Origin: UBA1723 sp045642085
Lineage (GTDB): Bacteria; Bacteroidota; Bacteroidia; Bacteroidales; Paludibacteraceae
NCBI GenBank assembly: GCA_045642085.1
Contig: JAZUIF010000115.1
Span: 15,133-79,132, forward strand
Direction: 5' to 3'
Length of the DNA stretch: 64,000 nt
This document shows, in pieces, positions 5,310-13,497 of the stretch. Under the pieces are notes generated by a model. The model ran no database searches, was not told the origin of the DNA, and saw only the letters and a program-made list of their open reading frames with translations. Position numbers and translations under genes: made by a program. Position 1 is the first letter of the stretch, and every line of letters begins with the position of its first letter.

Positions 5310-6242
5310 TTACTTATTCCACCTCTTCAAGATTTGTGCCGCTATACTGCCCGAAAAATTATGCCAAACAGAGAAGATGGCTCCTGGCACCGCAGCCAAC
5401 GGATACATTGCAAAGTGGGCTGTGGCAAGTGATGTGGCGAGGCCTGAGTTTTGCATTCCCACCTCAATGCTTATGGAAGTTCGTTTTTCTGGTGGCAATC
5501 CCATCAGCATACTTGCGACGTAGCCAAGAGATAGACCAAGAATATTATGTAGTATTACAGCGACTGCTACAAGCATACTGCATCCGATGATGTTTTGTGC
5601 ATTGTGGGATACGATGATTCCGATGATAGCAGCAATGGCAAGCGTCGAAAACATCGGCAGATATGGGGTGATTCTCTGTGTGAAATTCTTGAAATGATGG
5701 TTGATGAAAAGTCCTGCGATTATCGGCAATATCACCACCTGAACGATGCTTATGAACATTCCAACGATATCTACCTCCACCGTCTTCCCGGCTAATAATA
5801 ATACCAATGCTGGTGTGGCGAAAGGAGCGAGTAGGGTGGAAACACCTGTCATAGCAACGCTAAGAGCGACGTCGCCCTTGGCTATATAGCAAATCACATT
5901 GCTGGCTGTTCCGCCTGGACAACATCCCACAAGTATCACTCCCAAAGCAAGTTCCGGAGGCAGATTAAGCAGACTGCATAGTCCCCACGCCACAAGTGGC
6001 ATGATGATGAATTGTGCCAACTCACCAATCATAATCTCCTTTGGATGCATCAGCACGGGTTTGAAGTCGGACGGCTTCAATGTCAATCCCATTCCAAACA
6101 TCACGACTCCGAGCATAGGAGTGATGGCCTTCGGACTTATCCATAGGAAAGACGACGGTACAGATAAAGCAATCGCAGTTACTGCAATGACAATCAGTGT
6201 GATATGCGACGCTATCCAATTAGGTATTTTGATTATATTCAT
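5310..6242 (-). CDS. Bile acid:sodium symporter (BASS) family transporter
   Basis: 310 aa from MNIIKIPNW (6242); the longer reading frame starts inside the upstream gene's last codons. About nine to ten hydrophobic segments. Family features: MFGMGLTLKPSDF early, the CCPGGTASNVICYIAKGDVALSV crossover region near residue 120, and EVGMQNSGLA near residue 270. BASS proteins import organic anions with sodium; substrates in bacteria include bile acids, pantoate and other carboxylates, and none can be chosen here. The start lies 10 bases after the Fur-type gene, in one operon, although a metal link is not evident from the protein. Confidence 0.88.
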   Translation of the reverse strand: MNIIKIPNWIASHITLIVIAVTAIALSVPSSFLWISPKAITPMLGVVMFGMGLTLKPSDFKPVLMHPKEIMIGELAQFIIMPLVAWGLCSLLNLPPELALGVILVGCCPGGTASNVICYIAKGDVALSVAMTGVSTLLAPFATPALVLLLAGKTVEVDIVGMFISIVQVVILPIIAGLFINHHFKNFTQRITPYLPMFSTLAIAAIIGIIVSHNAQNIIGCSMLVAVAVILHNILGLSLGYVASMLMGLPPEKRTSISIEVGMQNSGLATSLATAHFAMYPLAAVPGAIFSVWHNFSGSIAAQILKRWNK

Positions 6243-6252
6243 TATGATTTCG

Positions 6253-6657
6253 TTATTTCCCGTTGGCTGAACATTCATCACATATTCCGTGGATTAGGAT
6301 TCGGCTATGTTGCAGACGGAATCCTTTAGGTAGGGACGCTACAAGATGTTGATCCGCCTCAAGACACATTGTCTTATGACATGAATCGCAAACGAAATGC
6401 GCGTGATCTTTCTCGTGATTGATACTCAACGCATACACAGTGTCTTTCTCTTCAATTAAAATAGGATGGATGATGCCTTCTTCCTGCAACGTCTTCATTG
6501 TGCGATAGAATGTGACGCGGTCAAAATCTTTTCCGATGGATTCTTTGATCTGCTGCTCGGAAAGCGGTTGCTGGGCATTAAGCAGACTTCTTACGACGGC
6601 GAGTCGTTGAACTGTACTCTTTAGTCCTTTCAAACGAATTATCTCTTCTGCATTCAT
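6253..6657 (-). CDS. Fur-family metalloregulator, probably Zur
   Basis: 134 aa, standard length for the family. N-terminal winged helix (residues 1-80, with DRVTFYRTMKTLQEEG as the recognition helix), then the metal-binding dimer domain. Structural zinc cysteines form two CxxC pairs: CDSC near residue 91 and CDEC near residue 126; histidines HEKDHAHFVC supply the sensory site. Divergent from a TonB receptor and a His-rich lipoprotein, with three stacked palindromes between, the layout of a zinc-uptake regulon, so Zur is more likely than Fur or PerR. A -7 box TATCTTTG (6686-6679, minus) precedes it. Confidence 0.85.
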   Translation of the reverse strand: MNAEEIIRLKGLKSTVQRLAVVRSLLNAQQPLSEQQIKESIGKDFDRVTFYRTMKTLQEEGIIHPILIEEKDTVYALSINHEKDHAHFVCDSCHKTMCLEADQHLVASLPKGFRLQHSRILIHGICDECSANGK

Positions 6658-6678
6658 ATCAATGACGTTTTTCTAATG

Positions 6679-6686
6679 CAAAGATA
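6679..6686 (-). promoter_or_regulatory. -7 box of the Fur/Zur-BASS operon
   Basis: TATCTTTG on the minus strand is a perfect TAnnTTTG match, 22 bases before the regulator ATG and 32 bases from the nearest palindromic operator. Confidence 0.6.
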
Positions 6687-6717
6687 ATGCATATAAATCA
6701 ATTAATTGTGCTATTTG

Positions 6718-6782
6718 TTGCAATAATGTTGCAAAAAGTGATGCAACAATGTTGCAAATGCAACGTGGTTGCATTACTTTTG
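6718..6782 (+). promoter_or_regulatory. Triple palindromic operator and promoter (putative Zur boxes)
   Basis: Three adjacent palindromes: imperfect TTGCAATAATGTTGCAA (6718-6734), TGCAAC-AAT-GTTGCA (6742-6756) and ATGCAAC-GTG-GTTGCAT (6758-6774). Centres are 23 and 17 bp apart. The last one touches a perfect -7 box, TACTTTTG (6775-6782), for the TonB receptor. AT-rich palindromes with a TGCAAC half-site next to a Fur-family gene fit a metal-dependent repressor. Confidence 0.72.
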
Positions 6783-6801
6783 CGCCGAAATTTAGAAAAC
6801 G

Positions 6802-8907
6802 ATGCAAAATATGAGGTTTAAGAGTTTTGATAGAATTGCAAAATGGGCATGGATGACGTTGGTGTCGTTCATTTTTGCAGTGTCTGTTGAGGCTCAAACG
6901 ATTGATTCTTTGGAAACTATCCAACTTGATGAGATGGTAATATCGGGTTCGGCTGCACCAAGGGTTGAGGTGGCGACGTTACCTGTTGTCAGTGTTTCTC
7001 CTGGTGAGCTCAGTCTACACATGGGGCATAGTCTGATGGATGCTCTTTCTCATACGGAGGGTGTACAGTCTATGGATATTGGAGTGGGATTTAGCAAACC
7101 GATGATTCGAGGATTGGGTTTTCAACGTGTGGTGGTGACGGAGAATGGAGTGAAGCAGGAAGGACAGCAGTGGGGTGCGGACCATGGATTGGAGATAGAC
7201 GCTTTCCACGTTGACGGAGTGAGAGTGGTGAAGGGTCCGGCTTCGGTCTTATATGGAAGTGATGCTATGGGAGGCGTGATAGAGATTTTACCGACGAAGA
7301 TTCCTTTAAGAGATACGTTGTATGGAGAGTGTTTGGCTCAGCATCAAAGTGTAAGCACAGGGTTGAGTGGGTCGGCGATGCTCGCATGGAAAAAGAGTCG
7401 CGTCTTCTCTCAAATACGTTATACGGAGCGACATTGGGGCGACTATTATGTCCCAGCCGACAGCTTTACCTATCTGACTATGCGTCTTCCAATTATAGGT
7501 AGACGGTTGAAGAATACCGCTGGCATTGAGCGAAGTGGAAATGGCTTGATTGCGTATCGTTGTAAAAAGTATGAAGGTCGCCTGAATTTCAGTGATAATT
7601 ATCAGAAATCAGGATTTTTCAGTGGTGCACATGGCATCCCCGACCATAATAATCTCCAGCCGGACGATAGCAGATGGAATATCGATTTGCCGTATAGTGT
7701 GGTCAACCATTTGAAAGTGTCAAGCAATAACAGGTGGACGACGGATAAATTCCAGACGACGTTTGTTTGGACCTATCAACGTAATCATCGTGAGGAGTGG
7801 AGCCGATTCCATACGCATGTGGTGGGGCAACAGGCTCCGGAGGTGGATCCTGATAAAGAGTTGATGCTTGACTTACAGACTGTTTCATCGAAATTGCAAT
7901 TACGTCTGACTCATTCCGATGTTTGGGAACATTACGTCGGAATCTCCTCTATGTGGCAGAAAAATGGAATTGGCGGATATGGTTTTCTGATTCCTTCTTA
8001 TCGTAGAAGTGAATATGGAGTCTATTATCTTGCCAACTATACGCTGAATAATACATGGGTGCTGAATGCGAGTGCCCGCTATGATATCGGACATATTCAA
8101 ACAAATGAGCATGGTAGTGATGTTGGGGCTGTAGATCGAAATTTCAACGATTATTCGTTGGCTTTAGGTGCTGCGTTTTCTCCGACATCGCAACAGAAAT
8201 GGCATCTTTCGTTTGGACGAGCCTACCGTCTACCTTCTGCTAATGAGTTGACTTCCAACGGTGTGCATCATGGTGCTTTCAGACATGAATTAGGAGATAG
8301 TAGTTTAGTTGGTGAACGGGGATGGCAGGCAGACGTCTCTTACTCATTTCAAAACAAGAGATGGGATTTGTCAGTTTCCCCGTTTTTTAGTTACTATCCT
8401 CATTTCATCTCACTTCATCCGACAGGAAGATGGTCGGAGTTGCCAGACGCGGGGCAAATCTATCAATATGTCGACGCAAGGGCTACATTTTGTGGAGGAG
8501 AGGCACGTGTGAAGGTGAAACTTGTGCGTGACTTTTATTATGAATTCTCTGGAGAATATGTCAACTCCTTTGATTACGATTCGCATACAGCCACTCCATT
8601 CTCACCTCCTGCGTCAATGCGCAATACGTTAAGTTGGGAGGCAAAACGATGGCAGACTTATGCGGAGTGTCATAGTGTGGCGTCGCAAAAACGTGTTTGC
8701 CATAATGAGGATGAGACTCCTGGATACAATTTGATGAATGTAGGTGGAAAGGTGGATTTTCCGATGGATAAGCGTAATTTGTCGTTTCTTGTGAATGTGC
8801 GTAATTTGCTAAACACCTTCTATCTTAATCATCTGAATTTTTACAGGAAAATCGATTTGCCAGAATCGGGAATCGATATTCAAACCACTATTCGCTTGAA
8901 TTTTTAA
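6802..8907 (+). CDS. TonB-dependent outer-membrane receptor (probable zinc/metal uptake)
   Basis: 701 aa. Signal peptide residues 1-31 ending after VSVEA, then a TonB-box-like segment and plug domain (LDEMVISGSAAPR; HSLMDALSHTEGVQ; VKGPASVLYGSDAMGGVIEI), then a 22-strand-type beta barrel ending in ...QTTIRLNF with terminal Phe. No carboxypeptidase-like N-terminal extension, so it is a classic metal/siderophore-type receptor rather than SusC. It is followed by a His-tailed lipoprotein at 10 bp and preceded by operators of a Fur-family regulator. Zinc is the likely cargo by context. Confidence 0.88.
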   Translation: MQNMRFKSFDRIAKWAWMTLVSFIFAVSVEAQTIDSLETIQLDEMVISGSAAPRVEVATLPVVSVSPGELSLHMGHSLMDALSHTEGVQSMDIGVGFSKPMIRGLGFQRVVVTENGVKQEGQQWGADHGLEIDAFHVDGVRVVKGPASVLYGSDAMGGVIEILPTKIPLRDTLYGECLAQHQSVSTGLSGSAMLAWKKSRVFSQIRYTERHWGDYYVPADSFTYLTMRLPIIGRRLKNTAGIERSGNGLIAYRCKKYEGRLNFSDNYQKSGFFSGAHGIPDHNNLQPDDSRWNIDLPYSVVNHLKVSSNNRWTTDKFQTTFVWTYQRNHREEWSRFHTHVVGQQAPEVDPDKELMLDLQTVSSKLQLRLTHSDVWEHYVGISSMWQKNGIGGYGFLIPSYRRSEYGVYYLANYTLNNTWVLNASARYDIGHIQTNEHGSDVGAVDRNFNDYSLALGAAFSPTSQQKWHLSFGRAYRLPSANELTSNGVHHGAFRHELGDSSLVGERGWQADVSYSFQNKRWDLSVSPFFSYYPHFISLHPTGRWSELPDAGQIYQYVDARATFCGGEARVKVKLVRDFYYEFSGEYVNSFDYDSHTATPFSPPASMRNTLSWEAKRWQTYAECHSVASQKRVCHNEDETPGYNLMNVGGKVDFPMDKRNLSFLVNVRNLLNTFYLNHLNFYRKIDLPESGIDIQTTIRLNF

Positions 8908-8917
8908 TTTTATATAT

Positions 8918-9403
8918 ATGAAAAAAAGTTTTTTCTTGTTGGCGGCTTCCCTTGTTATGGGATATTCATTTTCTGCTTGTTCGGATGACGACGCAGATAC
9001 AACAAAGCCAGAGATTCAGTTGCATGAACCAGAAAATGGAGACTCACTTTTGATTGGAGCTAATGTTCATTTCGAGGCGGATTTCTCTGATAATGAAGCG
9101 TTGGGTAGCTATTTGGTAGAGATTCACAACAATTTTGACGGTCATGGTCATTCTGCTTCTACACGTGCTGATGAACCTTTCTCATTCAAAAAATCTTATG
9201 ATTTGGGTGGACTTCGCAACTCTCATGTTCATCATCACGACATTGTGATACCTGAGAATGCTACTCTTGGAGCATATCATTTGGTGGTATATTGCACGGA
9301 TGCTGCAGGCAATCAATCGTTGGTAGCTCGAGATATCGTTCTTTCTCATGATGCGGCAGAGCACGAGCACGAGCACGAACACGAACACGATCATGAGGAT
9401 TAA
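8918..9403 (+). CDS. DUF4625-like lipoprotein with histidine-rich tail
   Basis: 161 aa. Lipoprotein signal peptide with lipobox FSAC at residue ~20. The body is an Ig-like fold of the DUF4625 type (TKPEIQLHEPENGDSLLIG opening; SHVHHHDIVIPENA middle; DAAGNQSLVARDIVLSH end). The C-terminus is a run of His-Glu/His-Asp repeats, plus an internal HGHGHS-like patch and HVHHHD. Histidine-rich surface lipoproteins bind zinc or other divalent metals. Ten bases after the TonB receptor, so probably the surface metal-capturing partner of that receptor. Confidence 0.8.
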   Translation: MKKSFFLLAASLVMGYSFSACSDDDADTTKPEIQLHEPENGDSLLIGANVHFEADFSDNEALGSYLVEIHNNFDGHGHSASTRADEPFSFKKSYDLGGLRNSHVHHHDIVIPENATLGAYHLVVYCTDAAGNQSLVARDIVLSHDAAEHEHEHEHEHDHED

Positions 9404-9418
9404 TCCTTTTCCTCTTCC

Positions 9419-9452
9419 AACAAGCTGATTTCTTTCAATCAGCTTGTTTTTG
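9419..9452 (+). terminator. Intrinsic terminator of the receptor-lipoprotein operon
   Basis: AACAAGCTGATT (9419-9430) and AATCAGCTTGTT (9437-9448) form a perfect 12-bp stem with a 6-base loop, followed by a T-rich run. Confidence 0.9.
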
Positions 9453-9538
9453 ATTTTATTGTTGATGAAGGAAATTGTGAATACAAAACGATTATATTAT
9501 ATTTGCATTGTTGTCAATATTAATGGCATTTATATACG

Positions 9539-9640
9539 AGTTGTCCAACACACGCTTTTTTTTATACGCTCGCCCTACGGGCTCGCGTTGGTGGAGAGGT
9601 TAGGGCGTTCCGCCCTTAACAATCCTCATTTTGGACAACT
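9539..9640. repeat. Intergenic element with GTTGTCCAA inverted ends (family 3)
   Basis: AGTTGTCCAA (9539-9548) and TTGGACAACT (9631-9640) are perfect 10-bp terminal inverted repeats around a core with TATACGCTCGCCCTACGGG and TTAGGGCGTTCCGCCC palindromes. A second near-full copy is at 48380-48497, a core-only copy at 47910-47956 in inverted orientation and a fragment at 14836-14870. The form is that of a miniature palindromic mobile element. Confidence 0.75.
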
Positions 9641-9684
9641 GCCATATAATTTCCATATTAATTTGTTAAATACAGAGGGTGTCT

Positions 9685-11532
9685 ATGACTGAATTAGAAA
9701 TTGAAATAAAGAAATATGCAGATGCGTACTATCAGGGAAATGAACTTATCAGCGACTCTGATTATGATGCTTTAATCGCTAAACTTAAGAAAGAACAGCC
9801 TGATTCCAAACTTTTGAATGATGTAGTAGGTAGTGATCTAAAAGGTGTTTCCACTAAATATAAACTTGATGCCACTATGGGTACACTTGAGAAGTGTAAC
9901 ACTGATGAGGAGATGGCAGAGTGGTGGAGCAAGCATCCACATGATAATTTGATCGCCGAGCTAAAAATCGATGGTAATGGACAGTTGTTGACTTACGAGC
10001 ATGGTAAGTTGGCTTATGTTCGTTCTCGTGGAGATGGCGAGTATGGCGACGATACCACAGCTAATGTTTCAAAAGTGCAAGGTGTGCCTACACAGTTGTC
10101 TGCAGATTTCAATGGCAGTATTCGTGGTGAGGTGGTCATGTTCCGTTCTGTGTTTGAAAAACATTTCCCGGAGGGTAAGAATCCAAGAAACATGGCAGCC
10201 GGAATCATCAAACGTCTTGATGGTAAAGATTGTGAAAAACTTAATTTTATAGCCTACGACCTTTTCGACAAGGACAACAAATTTGATGTTTCTGAATCAG
10301 GCAAACTGGCATTTCTAAAAGAAAATGGATTTGACATTCCACGTTATGAAACCAATCCTACGCTTGATGGTCTAAAGAAATGGAAAGATTCTCTTGATCC
10401 TAATGGTGAGATTCCGTGTGATGGTATTGTTATCAAGCAGAATGTAGTCAGCAAAGAAGATTTGATGCGTCACACTCCGCTTAATAATGTGGCTTACAAA
10501 CCTAATTGTCAGTCTGCGGTCACTACAGTCAAACGTATCGTTTGGCAGCTTAGGGGCAAGTACTTTGGTCCTGTGGCTGAGGTTGAACCTGTGGAGTTGG
10601 AGGGGACAACGGTATCTAAAGCCAGTCTGGCTAACGTTAATATTATGAATGAGTTGGGTGTGTATGAGGGTGCTGAGGTCATCATGACGAAGCATGGACT
10701 TATAATCCCACAGATTGATAAAGTGTTGCATCCTAAGCAGAATGCCTTTGTTGTACCGTCGACTTGCCCTGTATGTGGAGGCGACGTGGAGGTAAACAGC
10801 TCCGGAATTCCAGTTTGTACTAATCCTGCATGCCCTAAGAAGGTTGGCCATCGCTACGGACGACTATTCAAAGTGTTCGGAGTGAAGGGTGCTGGAGAAG
10901 CTTTCCTTAAAAATTTGGAGGACGAAAGCTTGCCAGTGGAAGATTTCTTGGCTATGTGTATGTCTGATGACAAGAGTATTCTAAACAAATATGCTGGCGG
11001 ATTGAATGGAGAAAAAATCTACGCCCAGATGCGAGATGCGTTAGCTCAGCCAATCACAGCGTCACAGTTCTTGGCGACATTCGACTTGAAGTTGTTTGAT
11101 GAGAAGAAACTTAACCAGTTGGGACGTAAGTCTCTTGACGATATTTTATCTCTAAAGTATGAGGAGATTGTCGCTATTGATGGATATGCCGACACTACAG
11201 CCAACGCATTGCTTGAGTTTTTAGACTCTTATTCAAGCGAAATCGAAGCTTTGAGGAAGTTCTTCATATTCAAGGATGTCAACGAAATGGAAGCTGATGA
11301 AAGCTCAGAATCTTTACCAAGTGTTTGTTTCACAGGTGCTTGCCCAGGCTATTCACGTGGTCAGCTTACGGAGATGGCAAAAGGCAAGTATGATGTGAAG
11401 GATGCGGTCACTAAGGATTTGAGTATATTGGTATGTGCTGATCCTAATTCAGGAAGTTCAAAACTGCAGAAGGCAGCAAAGAATGGAACAAAACTGATGT
11501 CGTACGACGAATTCTTGGCGACGTTGGCATGA
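9685..11532 (+). CDS. NAD-dependent DNA ligase, short LigA-like
   Basis: 615 aa from the ATG at 9685 (a GTG six bases earlier is possible; GAGGG precedes). Domain order as in LigA: Ia (DADYYQGNELISDSDYDAL-like start, residues 8-30), adenylation domain with AELKIDG (Lys94 as nucleophile), RGEVV near 148, and CDGIVIK near 245, OB fold with VAEVEPVELEGTTV, C4 zinc finger Cys361/364/378/383, helix-hairpin-helix region and BRCT domain ~535-615. Seals nicks using NAD. It is shorter and more divergent than housekeeping LigA (about 665 aa), so it may be an accessory or repair ligase; a canonical ligA is not in the window. It stands near an alkyltransferase gene (convergent), so a repair role is plausible. 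Confidence 0.85.
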   Translation: MTELEIEIKKYADAYYQGNELISDSDYDALIAKLKKEQPDSKLLNDVVGSDLKGVSTKYKLDATMGTLEKCNTDEEMAEWWSKHPHDNLIAELKIDGNGQLLTYEHGKLAYVRSRGDGEYGDDTTANVSKVQGVPTQLSADFNGSIRGEVVMFRSVFEKHFPEGKNPRNMAAGIIKRLDGKDCEKLNFIAYDLFDKDNKFDVSESGKLAFLKENGFDIPRYETNPTLDGLKKWKDSLDPNGEIPCDGIVIKQNVVSKEDLMRHTPLNNVAYKPNCQSAVTTVKRIVWQLRGKYFGPVAEVEPVELEGTTVSKASLANVNIMNELGVYEGAEVIMTKHGLIIPQIDKVLHPKQNAFVVPSTCPVCGGDVEVNSSGIPVCTNPACPKKVGHRYGRLFKVFGVKGAGEAFLKNLEDESLPVEDFLAMCMSDDKSILNKYAGGLNGEKIYAQMRDALAQPITASQFLATFDLKLFDEKKLNQLGRKSLDDILSLKYEEIVAIDGYADTTANALLEFLDSYSSEIEALRKFFIFKDVNEMEADESSESLPSVCFTGACPGYSRGQLTEMAKGKYDVKDAVTKDLSILVCADPNSGSSKLQKAAKNGTKLMSYDEFLATLA

Positions 11533-11841
11533 TTAGTTGTGGAGTGAACTCTCTTCCTTCAGCAATTTGATCTTTTTTTCAATCATATCACCTTCACGTT
11601 GACCGTGAAAGCCTCCGATGGATCCGTCGGAGGCTATGACTCTGTGGCATGGCACTTCTGGTGCGAAAGGATTCCGTTTTAGAGCCTGACCGATGGCCTG
11701 CGCACTACGGCAACCGATTCTCTGTCCAAGTTCCTTGTAGGAGATGGTCTCTCCACGTGGCACTTCCAGCAATGCCAAGTAAACCTTGCGTTGAAACTCA
11801 GTGATGGATTTGTCGTTTATTACACGTTCGCGAATGGTCAT
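11533..11841 (-). CDS. Methylated-DNA--cysteine S-methyltransferase (MGMT/Ogt catalytic domain)
   Basis: 102 aa, the C-terminal DNA-binding and active-site domain only, as in many bacterial short forms. The active-site motif PCHRV is intact at residues ~64-68, so it is a true alkyltransferase rather than an ATL protein, which has Trp there. Motifs ISYKELGQRIG, AQAIGQALKRNPF and GSIGGFHG are typical. Removes O6-alkyl groups from guanine in a suicide reaction. Its end abuts the convergent DNA ligase by a base, and it follows the GNAT gene by 9 bases. Confidence 0.9.
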   Translation of the reverse strand: MTIRERVINDKSITEFQRKVYLALLEVPRGETISYKELGQRIGCRSAQAIGQALKRNPFAPEVPCHRVIASDGSIGGFHGQREGDMIEKKIKLLKEESSLHN

Positions 11842-11850
11842 GGAGGAGAA

Positions 11851-12375
11851 TTAATGCATTGATTTATAAACCGTCTCGACGACGCGTCGTTGACATTCCG
11901 CAAGATTGTCAAGAGGTTTGGTTGAAATCAACTGTAGGACGCAAGTGGAGTAGGTGTGGCAGGCGTTTAGGATTTCTGGATTTTCCGTCTCGACGTGGAA
12001 TCCATTACGCTTATAAAACTCGATTCGTCTGGAATTCATCTCGTTGATGGGCCTCTCCACTTCACCGATTATCGGAAGTTCCGACTCCGCTTGGAGAAGA
12101 TGCAACGTCTTGCCGCCCAACCCTTTATTTCGCTTCTCTTCCTCTACCGCAAGGTAGAGAAGATAGCGGCAGACACCAAGGTCCCAGATTACAGCCATGC
12201 CTGCAAAATCCCCGTCGTCGACAATAGCGTTGAACGTCATCTTCGGACAGTTGTCTATCATTGCCAAGAACTTATCTGTCTCAGTCCTCTCGTCTGCAGG
12301 AAAAGCCGATTCATAAAGTTGTGCCGCGCGGGCAATCAACGGATCTTTAGATGAATGAATTTTGATTAGTTCCAT
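11851..12375 (-). CDS. GNAT-family N-acetyltransferase
   Basis: 174 aa. The acetyl-CoA site motif EEEKRNKGLGGKTL (residues ~77-90) and the late FYKRNGFHVE strand-helix are GNAT signatures. Substrate unknown. Upstream of, and probably co-transcribed with, the alkyltransferase. Confidence 0.82.
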   Translation of the reverse strand: MELIKIHSSKDPLIARAAQLYESAFPADERTETDKFLAMIDNCPKMTFNAIVDDGDFAGMAVIWDLGVCRYLLYLAVEEEKRNKGLGGKTLHLLQAESELPIIGEVERPINEMNSRRIEFYKRNGFHVETENPEILNACHTYSTCVLQLISTKPLDNLAECQRRVVETVYKSMH

Positions 12376-12412
12376 GAATACTAATTTTATATATGCAAAG
12401 GTAGTGAAAACT

Positions 12413-13297
12413 TTATTTACCCCTATATTCCTGAGGTGTCATTCCAAGGTGTTGCTTCACATACTGACTGAAAAAGGAGAAGTTGGAGAAACAGTATTTG
12501 ATGGCTATTTGCTGAATTGGAATATCCGTGAGTTTCAAATCAAGCTTTATTTGTTGCATTGCATGTTTATTGATGACGTCAAGAGCACGATTTCCGCTTT
12601 TCTCCTTTATCACTTTCGATAGATGTTTGGGTGTAATGCACAGACGGTCAGCGTAGAAAGTGACGGTCCTGTGGCGACCTCCATCCTCATTCAAATATTT
12701 GAGAAAATCTTTGAAAATCGTGTCTGCTCTGCTTGTTTGATCGTTATTGTTTGTCGTGTCTTCTTGTAGACGCAATGGTTTGCAACATTGATTGAGCACT
12801 TCAAACAGCAGAGTGCTGAAAAGATGGTAGATGGTGTTGCTCCTGAATGTTAGGTTTGGATCACTCCCTCTCTGACGTAACATATTGAGCAATACGAAGA
12901 TATTTTCGTCTGCTTCATTTTCTGTAAAATGGATCAGTGGATGAAACTCTCCCTCCAACACTTTTGATAAATTATGTCGTGCTGGCAGAATAAAGTCGAC
13001 AATATGAGGAGAATAGAACAGTACCCAAGCTTGGCAGTCGCTGCTGCTCAACACTTGAAGCACTGGCTGGTGAGGCTTACATAGAAAAGCGTCGCCTGCA
13101 GTCATCTGCTTGTTTTCATCAGAAATCGTCAGTTGCATATTGCCTTTTATGCAAATAAACAATATGAGCATTTCCGATTGGAACGCTCCATTGATATATG
13201 GAACTTTTGAGAGATTGTCGACAAGTGCGAAGTCGTCTTCCAAACAAATAACGCCTGGAGTTGTCGAAAGAATGTTGGGTGTGATGTTGTTTACCAT
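12413..13297 (-). CDS. AraC-family regulator of the divergent efflux operon
   Basis: 294 aa. N-terminal cupin-like effector domain (residues ~20-150, ISDENKQMTAGDAFLCKPHQPVLQ) and C-terminal double HTH (residues ~195-292, ending IAIKYCFSNFSFFSQYVKQHLGMTPQEYR). Divergent from the tolC-hlyD-MFS operon, the usual arrangement for a local activator. Confidence 0.88.
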   Translation of the reverse strand: MVNNITPNILSTTPGVICLEDDFALVDNLSKVPYINGAFQSEMLILFICIKGNMQLTISDENKQMTAGDAFLCKPHQPVLQVLSSSDCQAWVLFYSPHIVDFILPARHNLSKVLEGEFHPLIHFTENEADENIFVLLNMLRQRGSDPNLTFRSNTIYHLFSTLLFEVLNQCCKPLRLQEDTTNNNDQTSRADTIFKDFLKYLNEDGGRHRTVTFYADRLCITPKHLSKVIKEKSGNRALDVINKHAMQQIKLDLKLTDIPIQQIAIKYCFSNFSFFSQYVKQHLGMTPQEYRGK

Positions 13298-13460
13298 ATA
13301 GCAAAGATAAACAAAATTGTTGTAAAAAGAATGTTGTATTTTGCTTGTGATGTTTTATTTGACTTATTGTCGCGTTTGATAAAATAGTTGAATAGCTAAA
13401 TTGCGAAGTTTCAAACATTATCTGCCGAAAATCGTAAATCAAACATTAATGTGAAGCCTT

Positions 13461-13497
13461 TACCTTTGCACTCCGAAATAAAAATGAAGAAATAATG
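13461..13497 (+). promoter_or_regulatory. -7 box and three-codon leader ORF of the efflux operon
   Basis: TACCTTTG (13461-13468) is a perfect TAnnTTTG box. The mini-ORF ATG AAG AAA TAA (13484-13495) overlaps the TolC start as TAATG, so ribosomes finishing it could restart on tolC. Confidence 0.6.

Noticed and set aside
9361..9400. GAGCAC direct repeats as a CRISPR or tandem repeat locus
   Set aside because: They encode the His-Glu tail of the lipoprotein; no spacers.
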